Below, in pieces: positions 26,150 to 35,343 of a DNA stretch of 64,000 bases. The stretch spans positions 62,001 through 126,000 of the forward strand of contig NZ_LQOY01000155.1 of the NCBI RefSeq assembly GCF_002101675.1, written 5' to 3'. A model generated the notes under the pieces. The model did not search any database and was not told the origin of the DNA. It saw only the letters and a list, made by a program, of their open reading frames with translations. This stretch comes from Mycobacterium gordonae. Lineage in GTDB: Bacteria > Actinomycetota > Actinomycetes > Mycobacteriales > Mycobacteriaceae. The translations under genes were made by a program, and so were the position numbers. Every line of letters begins with the position of its first letter. Position 1 is the stretch's first letter.

Positions 26150-26365
26150 ATGTTGAAGAGGATCGAAGTCCTACTTGACATGGACCTGGTCGACGAGATC
26201 ATTCGCCGCTATCACGTGGCCGGCGCGCGAGAAGCCGTCAATCTGGCCATGCGGACAATGCTCGACGAGGCCGACAACGCCGACCCCGACTCGCACGCCG
26301 AGGACTACGACGAGTTCAGCGACCTCAGTGCCTGGTCGTTGCACCGCAACAGCGACACGGGTTGA
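26150..26365 (+). CDS. orphan VapB-like antitoxin-family protein (Rv0634A-like position)
   Basis: A 71-residue protein, MLKRIEVLLDMDLVDEIIRRYHVAGAREAVNLAMRTML, with an N-terminal strand and two helices as in the VapB2/DUF2191-type antitoxins. An acidic tail (DEADNADPDSHAEDYDEFSD) follows. No PIN-domain gene is next to it; the tRNA genes follow directly. It may be an orphan antitoxin, or a stand-alone regulator. Probably translated from a leaderless mRNA. Confidence 0.75.
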   Translation: MLKRIEVLLDMDLVDEIIRRYHVAGAREAVNLAMRTMLDEADNADPDSHAEDYDEFSDLSAWSLHRNSDTG

Positions 26366-26394
26366 CCGGCTAGCCCTGCTCGGGCGCACGTGGT

Positions 26395-26424
26395 TTGGAG
26401 ACGTTGTGCGCCAGGCTGTACCCT
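26395..26424 (+). promoter_or_regulatory. candidate SigA-type promoter of the tRNA-Thr/tRNA-Met/rpmG block
   Basis: -35 TTGGAG (26395-26400), 18-bp spacer, -10 TACCCT (26419-26424). The predicted start is about 30 nt upstream of tRNA-Thr. Confidence 0.45.
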
Positions 26425-26462
26425 CTTTTTGGTCCGCGGCAGGTCTTCGCTGCGGGTGAACG

Positions 26463-26535
26463 GCCCCCTTAGCTCAGTCGGTAGAGCGTTTCCATGGTAA
26501 GGAAAAGGTCAACGGTTCGATTCCGTTAGGGGGCT
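26463..26535 (+). tRNA. thrT: tRNA-Thr (GGT)
   Basis: 73 nt. The acceptor GCCCCCT pairs with AGGGGGC. D-arm TAGCTCAGTCGGTAGAGC; anticodon loop ATGGTAA gives anticodon GGT between TTTCC/GGAAA stems; T-arm GGTTCGATTCC. CCA is not encoded. Confidence 0.95.
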
Positions 26536-26567
26536 CGGCGGACGCCGAGCAGGTGCGCGGCCCCAGA

Positions 26568-26641
<74 letters not shown>

Positions 26642-26698
26642 CCACCACAGCACGACAACCGAATATTGAGACTTCGAGAGATTTGAGAGAGAACCGTC

Positions 26699-26866
26699 AT
26701 GGCTTCCAGTACCGACGTGCGGCCGAAGATCACCTTGGCGTGCGAGGTGTGCAAGCACCGCAACTACATCACCAAGAAGAACCGCCGCAATGACCCGGAC
26801 CGTCTTGAGCTGAAGAAGTTCTGCCCGAACTGCGGTAAGCACCAGGGGCACCGCGAAACGCGCTAA
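26699..26866 (+). CDS. rpmG: 50S ribosomal protein L33, zinc-binding (C+) form
   Basis: A 55-residue L33. The motifs LACEVC and CPNCGKH supply two CxxC pairs, so this is the zinc-containing paralogue. Mycobacteria usually carry a second L33 without these cysteines, made on zinc starvation. It follows tRNA-Thr and tRNA-Met, as at M. tuberculosis rpmG2 (Rv0634B). AGAGAGA precedes the ATG. Confidence 0.95.
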   Translation: MASSTDVRPKITLACEVCKHRNYITKKNRRNDPDRLELKKFCPNCGKHQGHRETR

Positions 26867-26913
26867 TCGCGCACACCCAATTACAGAGAGTCGACTAGGT
26901 AGGTTCGAGAACT

Positions 26914-27393
26914 GTGGCCCTGTCCGAAAAGATCCTCGGGATGCGTTACCGCTACCCCGACCATTACGTGGTGGAACGGGAAAAGATCCGCGAGTACGCC
27001 ACGGCGGTACAGAACGACGAGCCCGCATTTTTCGGCGAGGACGCGGCGGCGGAACTGGGTTACGACGGGCTGACGGCCCCGCTGTGCTTCATCTCCGTGT
27101 TCGGCTATAAGGCGCAGTCGGCATTCTTCGAAAGCGCCAACATCGCCGTGACCGACCAGCAGATCGTCCAGGTTGACCAGGTCCTGAAGTTCAAGAAGCC
27201 GATCGTCGCCGGCGACAAGCTCTACTGCGACGTCCATGTGGATGCGGTGCGCGAGGCGCACGGCACCCAGATCATCGTGACCAAGAACATCATCACCAAC
27301 GATGCCGGCGAGATCGTCCAGGAGACGTACACGACCCTGGCGGGCCGTGCCGGCGAAGACGGGGAAGTAGGATTTGCGGATGCCTCTGCGTGA
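26914..27393 (+). CDS. hadA: (3R)-hydroxyacyl-ACP dehydratase subunit HadA
   Basis: A 159-residue hot-dog (MaoC-like) protein with a GTG start. It pairs with HadB as the non-catalytic, substrate-binding subunit of the FAS-II dehydratase that extends meromycolic acids. The N-terminus ALSEKILGMRYRYPDHYVVEREKIREYA and KPIVAGDKLYCDVHVDAVREAHGTQI match the family. It shares sequence with HadC downstream (YPDYFEVGREQVRAF). HadA is a known target of thiacetazone and isoxyl. Overlaps hadB by 14 bp. Confidence 0.96.
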   Translation: MALSEKILGMRYRYPDHYVVEREKIREYATAVQNDEPAFFGEDAAAELGYDGLTAPLCFISVFGYKAQSAFFESANIAVTDQQIVQVDQVLKFKKPIVAGDKLYCDVHVDAVREAHGTQIIVTKNIITNDAGEIVQETYTTLAGRAGEDGEVGFADASA

Positions 27394-27808
27394 GTTCAGT
27401 TCGGTCCAGGTGGGTGACCAGCTCCCGGAGCGGACCTACCCGTTGACCCGTCAGGATCTGGTCAACTACGCGGGAGTTTCCGGCGACCTGAACCCGATCC
27501 ACTGGGACGACGAGATCGCCAAGATGGTCGGGCTGGATACCGCGATCGCCCACGGGATGCTGACGATGGGTATCGGCGGCGGCTATGTCACGTCGTGGGT
27601 CGGCGACCCGGGCGCCGTGACCGAGTACAACGTGCGGTTCACCGCGGTGGTCCCCGTACCCAACGACGGCAAGGGCGCCGAGCTGGTGTTCAGCGGCCGG
27701 GTCAAGTCCGTTGACCCGGAGACCAAGTCGGTGACCATCGCGCTGACGGCGACGACGGGCGGCAAGAAGATCTTCGGCCGGGCTGTCGCCTCGGCGAAGC
27801 TGGCTTAG
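27380..27808 (+). CDS. hadB: (3R)-hydroxyacyl-ACP dehydratase catalytic subunit HadB
   Basis: 142 residues, the catalytic MaoC-like subunit shared by HadAB and HadBC. The hydratase motif is clear: YAGVSGDLNPIHWDDEIAKMVG then AIAHGMLTMG, containing the catalytic Asp and His. The ATG at 27380 gives exactly the usual 142 residues; a TTG two codons earlier is unlikely. Together HadAB and HadBC dehydrate short and long 3-hydroxyacyl-AcpM in mycolic acid synthesis. hadC begins 3 nt after its stop. Confidence 0.97.
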   Translation: MPLREFSSVQVGDQLPERTYPLTRQDLVNYAGVSGDLNPIHWDDEIAKMVGLDTAIAHGMLTMGIGGGYVTSWVGDPGAVTEYNVRFTAVVPVPNDGKGAELVFSGRVKSVDPETKSVTIALTATTGGKKIFGRAVASAKLA

Positions 27809-27811
27809 CGG

Positions 27812-28312
27812 ATGGCCCTCAAAACAGATATCCGCGGGATGACGTGGGTCTATCCCGACTACTTCGAGGTGGGCAGGGAACAGGTTCGCGCGTTCTCGCG
27901 TTCGGTGAAGTCCGGCGACGCGGCCAACTTCGACGAGAAGGCCGCCGCCGAACTCGGCTACCCCACCATGATCGCGCCGCTCACCTTCGTGTCGATTCTG
28001 GCGAAACTCATCCAGGACGACTTTTTTCGCAATGTCGACGTCGGCTTTGAAACCATGCAGATTGTGCAGGTCGACCAGAAGTTCGTCTACCACGCGCCGA
28101 TCCATATCGGCGACAAGCTCTACGGCAGCATGCGCATTGAATCGGTGAACGAGCGGTTCGGCGCCGACATCGTCATGACGAAGAACTTCTGTCACAACCA
28201 GGATGGTGTGCTGGTCTTGGAGGCCTACACAACCCTGATGGGCCACGAAGGGGACAACTCCATCCAGCTCAAATGGGACAAGGAATCGGGCCAGGTCGTG
28301 CGAACCGGGTAA
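27812..28312 (+). CDS. hadC: (3R)-hydroxyacyl-ACP dehydratase subunit HadC
   Basis: 166 residues, a HadA paralogue that partners HadB for the later meromycolate elongation cycles, which matter for long keto- and methoxy-mycolates. MALKTDIRGMTWVYPDYFEVGREQVRAFSRSVKSGDAANF and YHAPIHIGDKLYGSMRIESVNERFGADIVMTKN are the MaoC-like core. It lacks the catalytic Asp-His pair found in HadB, as expected for this subunit. Ends 122 nt before tRNA-Trp. Confidence 0.96.
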   Translation: MALKTDIRGMTWVYPDYFEVGREQVRAFSRSVKSGDAANFDEKAAAELGYPTMIAPLTFVSILAKLIQDDFFRNVDVGFETMQIVQVDQKFVYHAPIHIGDKLYGSMRIESVNERFGADIVMTKNFCHNQDGVLVLEAYTTLMGHEGDNSIQLKWDKESGQVVRTG

Positions 28313-28434
28313 TTAGTATCTGGCTCCCGCGTCCATGTACACTCGGACCTCGGGGTTTTCCCATTACCAGCGCGCTGTCCGTCGGTTCGCGATTGCCGAA
28401 CGGGGGGCGCGTGAGTCATGTAAGCCCCGGAAAT

Positions 28435-28507
<73 letters not shown>

Positions 28508-28628
28508 CTGACGGCGGGTCCCGCGAGGAGGCCGGCCATTTGACTCGCGTGCCATGGTGGACACTGGGAAGAGTGGCCGCTTTGAGCGGTACGGCCCGCG
28601 AAACAGCTAGCGAACGAAGGAGCACGCG

Positions 28629-29090
28629 GTGAGCGACGAAGGCGACGTTGCCGACGACGCCGCAGGCGACGGCGGTGCCGTGGTGACCAAGGCGGCGGCC
28701 CGGCCGCAGCGACCCACGGGAAAACGCTCCCGGGTGCGTGCGGTGGAGGCCGAGGACGGCGACGAGTCGACCGACGTCGAGGTCGCCGAGAAGGATTCTG
28801 CCAAGAAAGACGCGTCGAAGTCGTCGAAGACTTCGAAGGCGAAATCGACGCAGAAGGACAAGGCCAAGAAGCCGAAGAAAGCCGGTTCTTCCGGCTCGAT
28901 CAACCCCTTCGTGTTCGTCTACAACTACCTCAAGCAGGTTGTAGCCGAGATGCGGAAGGTGATCTGGCCCAACCGCAAGCAGATGCTCACCTACACCTCG
29001 GTGGTGCTGGTCTTCCTCGCCTTCATGGTGGCGCTGGTAGGGGGCGCCGACTTGGGCCTGAGCAAGCTCGTGCTGTTGGTGTTCGGCTGA
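28629..29090 (+). CDS. secE: protein translocase subunit SecE
   Basis: 153 residues with a GTG start and GAAGGAG about 8 nt upstream. The N-terminal ~95 residues are a charged Ala/Lys/Asp/Glu-rich extension typical of mycobacterial SecE. The conserved core follows: [24 protein letters not shown] (amphipathic helix) and a single membrane helix ([33 protein letters not shown]). SecE clamps SecY in the SecYEG channel. Followed 31 nt later by nusG. Confidence 0.95.
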   Translation: MSDEGDVADDAAGDGGAVVTKAAARPQRPTGKRSRVRAVEAEDGDESTDVEVAEKDSAKKDASKSSKTSKAKSTQKDKAKKPKKAGSSGSINPFVFVYNYLKQVVAEMRKVIWPNRKQMLTYTSVVLVFLAFMVALVGGADLGLSKLVLLVFG

Positions 29091-29106
29091 GACTTGAGAG
29101 CGATAG

Positions 29107-29841
<735 letters not shown>

Positions 29842-29895
29842 CCCTCTGGGCATCCCCGAACTTTGCAAAATCAGGAAGGAATGTAGGACAAACTC

Positions 29896-30327
29896 ATGGC
29901 CCCGAAGAAGAAAAAAGTCACCGGGCTGATCAAGCTGCAGATCGTGGCCGGACAGGCCAATCCCGCACCGCCGGTCGGCCCGGCGCTCGGCCAGCACGGC
30001 GTCAACATCATGGAGTTCTGCAAGGCCTACAACGCGGCGACGGAAAGCCAGCGTGGCCAGGTGATTCCGGTGGAGATCACGGTCTACGAGGACCGCAGCT
30101 TCACTTTCGCGCTGAAGACTCCGCCGGCCGCCAAGCTGCTGCTCAAGGCCGCCGGTGTGCCCAAGGGCTCGGCTGAGCCGCACAAGACCAAGGTCGCCAA
30201 GGTGACCTGGGACCAGGTGCGTGAGATCGCCGAGACCAAGAAGACCGACCTCAACGCCAACGACATCGACGCCGCGGCGAAGATCATCGCCGGCACCGCC
30301 CGCTCGATGGGCATCACGGTCGAATAG
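29896..30327 (+). CDS. rplK: 50S ribosomal protein L11
   Basis: 143 residues. The Pro-rich N-terminal signature [36 protein letters not shown] and the rRNA-binding C-terminal domain ([27 protein letters not shown]) identify L11 of the GTPase-associated centre. AGGAAGGAATG lies upstream of the ATG. Confidence 0.98.
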   Translation: MAPKKKKVTGLIKLQIVAGQANPAPPVGPALGQHGVNIMEFCKAYNAATESQRGQVIPVEITVYEDRSFTFALKTPPAAKLLLKAAGVPKGSAEPHKTKVAKVTWDQVREIAETKKTDLNANDIDAAAKIIAGTARSMGITVE

Positions 30328-30397
30328 CGACCAACCGTGGGAGGGCCAGCTTCGGCCCGTACCTAACCACGAACCCAACATCAGATTGGATTGAGAA

Positions 30398-31111
30398 ATG
30401 AGCAAAACCAGCAAGGCATACCGCGCCGCCGCCGAGAAGGTGGACCGCAACAACCTCTACACCCCGTTGCAGGCCGCCCGGCTCGCCAAGGAGACGTCGT
30501 CGACCAAGCAGGACGCGACCGTCGAGGTGGCAATCCGGCTCGGTGTCGACCCGCGCAAGGCCGACCAGATGGTCCGCGGCACGGTCAACCTGCCGCACGG
30601 CACGGGCAAGACCGCCCGCGTCGCCGTCTTCGCCGTCGGTGAGAAGGCCGATGCCGCCGTCGCCGCCGGAGCCGATGTGGTCGGCAGTGACGACCTTATC
30701 GAGAAGATCCAGGGCGGCTTCCTCGACTTCGACGCCGCCATCGCGACCCCCGACCAGATGGCCAAGGTCGGCCGGATCGCCCGGGTGCTGGGCCCCCGCG
30801 GCCTGATGCCGAACCCCAAGACCGGCACCGTCACTCCGGATGTCGCCAAGGCCGTCGCCGACATCAAGGGCGGCAAGATCAACTTCCGCGTCGACAAGCA
30901 GGCCAACCTGCACTTCGTGATCGGCAAGGCGTCGTTCGACGAGAAGAAACTGGCGGAGAACTACGGCGCCGCGCTTGACGAGGTGTTGCGGCACAAGCCG
31001 TCGTCGTCCAAGGGTCGCTACCTGAAGAAGGTGACGGTGTCCACGACGACCGGCCCGGGTATCCCGGTTGACCCGTCGGTCACGCGCAACTTCACCGCCG
31101 AGGCGGAGTAA
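30398..31111 (+). CDS. rplA: 50S ribosomal protein L1
   Basis: 237 residues. L1 signature [30 protein letters not shown] around residues 124-153 and [20 protein letters not shown]. It forms the L1 stalk and in many bacteria represses its own operon. The last codons (GCC GAG GCG GAG TAA) and the downstream hairpin are partly repeated 57 bp further on (see repeat 31098-31189). Confidence 0.98.
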   Translation: MSKTSKAYRAAAEKVDRNNLYTPLQAARLAKETSSTKQDATVEVAIRLGVDPRKADQMVRGTVNLPHGTGKTARVAVFAVGEKADAAVAAGADVVGSDDLIEKIQGGFLDFDAAIATPDQMAKVGRIARVLGPRGLMPNPKTGTVTPDVAKAVADIKGGKINFRVDKQANLHFVIGKASFDEKKLAENYGAALDEVLRHKPSSSKGRYLKKVTVSTTTGPGIPVDPSVTRNFTAEAE

Positions 31112-31189
31112 GCGGCGCCCCTGGGGCGCCGCGAGCGTAGCCGAGCATCGAGCCCCGAGGCGGAGTAAGCGGCGGCCTGGGGCGCCGCG
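31098..31189 (+). repeat. direct duplication of the rplA 3' end with its hairpin
   Basis: The 36-bp segment 31098-31133 (last rplA codons, stop and a GC hairpin) recurs as 31155-31189 with one deletion and one change. The period is 57 bp. The first copy holds a perfect 10-bp stem, GCGGCGCCCC / GGGGCGCCGC with a one-base loop (31112-31132). The second copy has a weaker version. There is no T-run after either hairpin. The duplication abuts the junction to the inserted sigma-factor cassette. Confidence 0.85.
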
Positions 31190-31199
31190 CCTTTCCTGC

Positions 31200-31259
31200 G
31201 CGAGCAGACGCAAAATCGCCGTGGAACAGTCGCTCCAGGGCGCTTTTGCGACTGCTCGG
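31200..31259. terminator. long inverted repeat, bidirectional terminator family (imperfect copy)
   Basis: GCGAGCAGACGCAAAATCGCC pairs with GGCGCTTTTGCGACTGCTCG with a few mismatches. It lies between the convergent rplA and sigma-factor genes. Same family as the copies at 48968, 60510 and 61528. Confidence 0.6.
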
Positions 31260-31267
31260 CGGGGAAC

Positions 31268-32476
31268 CTAGCCGCCGCATTCTGTGATGCGCCGCCGCAG
31301 AAAGGCGCGGCCCGGCTCGGAAGCATTGGCATCCAACGCCTTTCGATACCAGGCGACCGCTTCGGCGAGACGCCCCGCACGTCGCAGCAGGTCGGCGCGC
31401 ACCGACGGCACGAGGTTGGAGCGCTCCAGCCGTGGATCGCCAGCCACCTCGTCCAGAGCTGTCAGGCCCGCGTCCGGGCCGTCGCGGAAACCGATCGCCA
31501 GCGCGCGGTTGGCCCGCACCACCGGCGAGTCGGCCAACTGCACCAAGCGGTCGTAAGCCGCGCAGATCGCCGACCAGTCGGTCTCTTCCCAGCTCGGCGC
31601 CGTCGCATGGATGGCGGCGATCACGGCTTGCGGGAGATACGGGCCGGTCGATCCCTGCGCCTGCCGCAACCGAGTCAGGCCGCGGCTGATCCGGTCGCGG
31701 TCCCACCGGCGCCGGTCCTGCTCGTCCAGCGGCACCAGCGCTCCGTCGTCATCCAGCCGGGTCGCTCGTCGCGAGTCATGCAGCAACATCACGGCCGCCA
31801 GGGCATGCGCCTCCGGGTGCGGCAGCAGAGCGCACATCTCGCCGGCCAACCGGATGCCCTCGTCGCACAGCTCGTCGCGGATCGCCGACGGGCCCGCCGT
31901 GGACCAGTACCCCTCGGTGAATACGGCGTAGATGCAGCCCAGGACGTGCGGTGTGCGTTCGGGCAGCAAGTGTGCGGGAGGCACCCGTAGCGGGATATTC
32001 GCGTGCCGAATCTTGTACTTGGCCCGGGTGATCCGTTGGCCGATCGCGGCTTCGGTCTGCAGCAGCGCCCGGGCGATCTCGGCGACCGTCAACCCGGATA
32101 CCAGTCGCAGTGTGAGCGCCAGTTGCGACCGGCGGTCCAGTGCGGGGTGCGCGCAGGTGAACATCATCCGCAGTTCGTCGTCGCGGACCGGGTGCGGGTC
32201 GGGGGAGCCGGTGTGAGAATCGTCCACGAAAGCCGCCAATTCCTTTCCGGGACGGATGGATTCGCGGCGTAACCGATCACGGGCGCGGTTGCGCGCGACC
32301 GTGATCAGCCATCCGCCGGGACGATCTGGCACACCGTCGCGGGGCCAGCTGCGCAGCGCCTCGGCGCACGCCTCCTGGACGGCGTCCTCGGCAATGCTGA
32401 GGTCGCCCGACCATCGTGCGATGGCGGCGACGGCGGGTCCCCATTCCCGCCGGAAGACGCCGTCCAGGTTGGTCAT
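31268..32476 (-). CDS. ECF sigma factor with C-terminal TPR-like extension (ECF42 type)
   Basis: 402 residues. Sigma region 2 (AIARWSGDLSIAEDAVQEACAEALRSWP and GGWLITVARNRARDRLR) and region 4 (LALTLRLVSGLTVAEIARALLQTEAAIGQRITRAK) occupy the first ~180 residues. The rest is the DUF6596/TPR-like C-terminal extension (VLGCIYAVFTEGY, PAWYRKAL-type repeats such as GRLAEAVAWYRKAL). No anti-sigma gene is adjacent. Published ECF42 sigma factors are typically encoded next to DGPF/YCII proteins and depend on their C-terminal extension for activity. The gene upstream in the same transcription direction here is a DGPF/YCII protein, as that rule predicts. Not present between rplA and mmaA4 in M. tuberculosis. 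Confidence 0.9.
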   Translation of the reverse strand: MTNLDGVFRREWGPAVAAIARWSGDLSIAEDAVQEACAEALRSWPRDGVPDRPGGWLITVARNRARDRLRRESIRPGKELAAFVDDSHTGSPDPHPVRDDELRMMFTCAHPALDRRSQLALTLRLVSGLTVAEIARALLQTEAAIGQRITRAKYKIRHANIPLRVPPAHLLPERTPHVLGCIYAVFTEGYWSTAGPSAIRDELCDEGIRLAGEMCALLPHPEAHALAAVMLLHDSRRATRLDDDGALVPLDEQDRRRWDRDRISRGLTRLRQAQGSTGPYLPQAVIAAIHATAPSWEETDWSAICAAYDRLVQLADSPVVRANRALAIGFRDGPDAGLTALDEVAGDPRLERSNLVPSVRADLLRRAGRLAEAVAWYRKALDANASEPGRAFLRRRITECGG

Positions 32477-32485
32477 CCGGCTTAG

Positions 32486-33184
32486 TTACAGTCCCGAGAT
32501 GCCGGCCAGTTGCCGCAGCTGCACCGTGGAAGCGGGAATCATCGACGCGACTTTTACGGCCTCGTCGCGCTCGCTCGCGTTGAGCACATAGAAGCCGTTG
32601 GCCACTTCGGCGCCTTCCGCGTAGGGGCCGTCGGTGATGACGACCTCGCCGTCGCGAACGCGCACGGTCGTCGCGGTCGAGCGGTCGTGCAGTGCGGCCC
32701 CACCGACGATGTGATCGCCTGCGGCTGCCGCGAATTCGCCGTGGCGTTCCGCCACCGCATTCCATTCCGGCGTGTGTGGCGCGTGCGTGGTTTCGGGCGG
32801 TTCCATGAGCAGCGCGAGCCACTCATCGCCGCTCGACTTGCGAGCCGGCTCGATCGCGTGGACCGTGGGCCACACCTCCACCGCACCGTGCTTGGCGACC
32901 GGGATGTCTCGCGCGAAAGCCAGTGCCTCGTCCAGGTTCTCGGCTTCGAATACGTAGTAGCCGCACGCCACCTCGGCGCCTTCGGCGAACGGTCCGTCGG
33001 TGACGACGGGTGCGTCCGGACCACCGGTGACGTGCACCGCGGTCGCGGCCGGTGCCAGGGCGTCGCCGGCGCGGATCGCCGGACGTGCCTTGGCGTGGAA
33101 GCGTTCGTAGGCCCGCATCTCGGCGGCGCGTTCCTCGGGCGCCAAGTCGCGCTCGTGGCTGATAAGCAAAGCGAAGTACTGCAT
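32486..33184 (-). CDS. two-domain DGPF/YCII-related protein
   Basis: 232 residues made of two tandem YCII/DGPF units. Unit 1 (about 1-115) has V-T-D-G-P-F-A-E-G-A-E-V-A-C-G-Y-Y-V-F; unit 2 (about 125-232) has I-T-D-G-P-Y-A-E-G-A-E-V-A-N-G-F-Y-V-L. Most ECF42-linked DGPF proteins are single-domain and occur in small sets, so an in-frame fusion or duplication is indicated. It ends 9 nt before the sigma-factor ATG and probably shares its transcript. Biochemical function of DGPF proteins is unknown. Confidence 0.88.
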   Translation of the reverse strand: MQYFALLISHERDLAPEERAAEMRAYERFHAKARPAIRAGDALAPAATAVHVTGGPDAPVVTDGPFAEGAEVACGYYVFEAENLDEALAFARDIPVAKHGAVEVWPTVHAIEPARKSSGDEWLALLMEPPETTHAPHTPEWNAVAERHGEFAAAAGDHIVGGAALHDRSTATTVRVRDGEVVITDGPYAEGAEVANGFYVLNASERDEAVKVASMIPASTVQLRQLAGISGL

Positions 33185-33267
33185 TCGTCGTTTCCTCCCG
33201 TAGCGAGCGAAGCCTGGTGCTCCACTCTCTACCGGTACGACGAACAGCGCACGCCCGATCCGACGGA

Positions 33268-34188
33268 CTAGGCGGCCGCCCCCGGCTTGAGGTAGGTCAC
33301 CAGGCTCACGTCGAGCATCTCGTCGTCGAAGTAGTGCTCGCAGCCACGCAGGTACTTCATGTACCGCTCGTAGACCTCCAGCGAGGTGACCTCGATGGCC
33401 TTCTCCTTGTTCGACTCCAGGGTGTCGCCCCAGATGTGCAGCGTCTTGATGTAATGCGGGCGCAGCGAAAGTGGTTCGGGCACAACAAAGCCGGCCTTTT
33501 CGCCGTGCTCCACCATCATCTCCGTGGACGGCAGGCGGCCACCCGGGAAGATCTCGGTCACGATGAACTTGATGAACCGCACCGTCTCGAAGGTGATCCG
33601 CTTACCCCGGGCAGCCATGTCGTACGGGTGGTAGCTCACACTGCTCTGGATGGTCATCCGGCCGTCGTCGGGCATGACGTCGAAACACCGCTTGAAGAAG
33701 TCGTCGTAGTTCTCGTGCCCGAAGTGCTCGAAGGCCTCGATGGAGACGATCCGGTCGACCGGTTCGTTGAAGTCCTCCCAGCCGTGCAGGAGCACCCGCC
33801 GGGAGCGGTCGGTGTCGATCGCGTCAAGCACCTGCTGGGAGCGGGCGTGCTGGTTCTTGGACAGGGTCAGCCCGATGACGTTGACGTCGTACTTCTCCAC
33901 GGCGCGCTTCATGGTGGTGCCCCAGCCGCAGCCCACGTCGAGCAGCGTCATCCCCGGCTTGAGGTCCAGCTGGTCCAGGTTCAGGTCGATCTTGGCGATC
34001 TGGGCTTCCTCGAGAGAGATGTCCCACGGCTCGAAGTAGGCGCAGCTGTAGGTCCGAGTCGGGTCCTGAAACAACGCGAAGAAGTCATCGGAGACGTCGT
34101 AGTGCGCCTGGATGTCTTCGAACTGGGTGGGCTTGGTCATGGCACCGGTCGGTTTCTCGGCCATTGCTGTGGTGTTCTCCTGGATCAT
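33268..34188 (-). CDS. mmaA4: mycolic acid methyltransferase MmaA4 (hydroxymycolate synthase)
   Basis: 306 residues. SAM-binding motif [19 protein letters not shown] and the cyclopropane-synthase-family core ([36 protein letters not shown]). The segments [27 protein letters not shown] and [24 protein letters not shown] match MmaA4 as I remember it. It hydroxy-methylates the distal double bond of meromycolate, the first committed step to keto- and methoxy-mycolates. AGGTGA lies 7 nt before the chosen ATG; ATG at 34164 is an alternative start. First of four tandem paralogues in the order 4-3-2-1. Confidence 0.93.
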   Translation of the reverse strand: MIQENTTAMAEKPTGAMTKPTQFEDIQAHYDVSDDFFALFQDPTRTYSCAYFEPWDISLEEAQIAKIDLNLDQLDLKPGMTLLDVGCGWGTTMKRAVEKYDVNVIGLTLSKNQHARSQQVLDAIDTDRSRRVLLHGWEDFNEPVDRIVSIEAFEHFGHENYDDFFKRCFDVMPDDGRMTIQSSVSYHPYDMAARGKRITFETVRFIKFIVTEIFPGGRLPSTEMMVEHGEKAGFVVPEPLSLRPHYIKTLHIWGDTLESNKEKAIEVTSLEVYERYMKYLRGCEHYFDDEMLDVSLVTYLKPGAAA

Positions 34189-34310
34189 GTGGCGCTCACC
34201 TGATCGCGCGCACGGGTCCTAGATCTCTGACGTGCAACACTACCCGATCCGGCGGTACCGGCTTACCGGCTGGGGATGCTGCCCGATGCCCCTTTCCGGC
34301 ACCTTGCCGC

Positions 34311-35192
34311 CTATTTCTGCAGGGTGAAGTGGTGGCAGTCGATGTAGCCGATCCGGAAGGACTCGGCGCAACCGGTCAGGTACTTCATGTAGCGCTCATA
34401 GATCTCTTCGGACTGGATGGCGATGGCCTCGTCTTTGTGCGCCAGCAGGGCTTCGGCCCACAGGTCGAGGGTCCTGGCGAAGTGCAGCTGCAGTGATTCG
34501 ACGTGGGTCACCGTGAAACCGGCCTTGGTCGCGTGGTCATGCACCTTCTCGATCGACGGCAGGCGGCCGCCCGGGAAGATCTCGGTGACGATGAACTTGA
34601 TGAAGCGCGCCATCTCGAACGTCACCGGCATGCCGCGCTCGACGATCTGACCTCCGGTCAGTCCGGTGATCGAGTGCAGCAGCATCCGCCCGTCGTCGGG
34701 CAGTGCTTCGAAGACGAACTTGAAGAAGTCGTCGTAGCGCTGGAAACCGAAGTGTTCCAGGGCCTCGATGGTGATGATCCGGTCCACCGGCTCGTTGAAC
34801 TCGGCCCAGTCGCTGAGCAGCACCCGGTGGGAACGGTTGGTGTCGACCTGATCGAGCAGCCGTTCGCAGTACGCGTGCTGGTTCTTGGACAAGGTCACGC
34901 CGATGACGTTCACGTCATACTTCTCGAGCGCGCGCTTCATCGTCGAACCCCAGCCGCAGCCCACGTCGAGCAGGGTCATCCCCGGTTCGAGCCCCAGCTT
35001 GCCCAGCGCCAGGTCCAGCTTGGCGACCTGGGCTTGCTCCAGCGTCATGTCGTCGCGCTCGAAGTAGGCGCAGCTGTACGTCCGGGTCGGGTCCGTGAAC
35101 AGCTCGAAGAACTCGTTAGAGATGTCGTAGTGCGACTGGACGTCGTCGTTGTTCTCTCGCCTGCTCCGGGCACGAGTTAGGTTGTTAGACAT
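34311..35192 (-). CDS. mmaA3: mycolic acid O-methyltransferase MmaA3 (methoxymycolate synthase)
   Basis: 293 residues, the length known for MmaA3. Start at 35192 is fixed by GGAGGACGA immediately upstream; in-frame sequence beyond it is not needed. Core motifs: [34 protein letters not shown] and [17 protein letters not shown]. The basic N-terminus NNLTRARSRRENNDDVQSHYD fits. It methylates the hydroxyl made by MmaA4 to give methoxymycolate. An apparently intact mmaA3 predicts methoxymycolates in this species. Confidence 0.9.
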   Translation of the reverse strand: MSNNLTRARSRRENNDDVQSHYDISNEFFELFTDPTRTYSCAYFERDDMTLEQAQVAKLDLALGKLGLEPGMTLLDVGCGWGSTMKRALEKYDVNVIGVTLSKNQHAYCERLLDQVDTNRSHRVLLSDWAEFNEPVDRIITIEALEHFGFQRYDDFFKFVFEALPDDGRMLLHSITGLTGGQIVERGMPVTFEMARFIKFIVTEIFPGGRLPSIEKVHDHATKAGFTVTHVESLQLHFARTLDLWAEALLAHKDEAIAIQSEEIYERYMKYLTGCAESFRIGYIDCHHFTLQK

Positions 35193-35343
35193 TCGTCCTC
35201 CCGATGGGACAGGCCCACCCCCCGCGGAGGTGATCATCCACGGCACCCTACACGTGCCGGGACACATACCTCGCATTTGAACTCATCGAAACCGGGATTA
35301 ATTGAGGCGGGACCCTTCATACCTCACTCTGGTCGCCTTCCCG

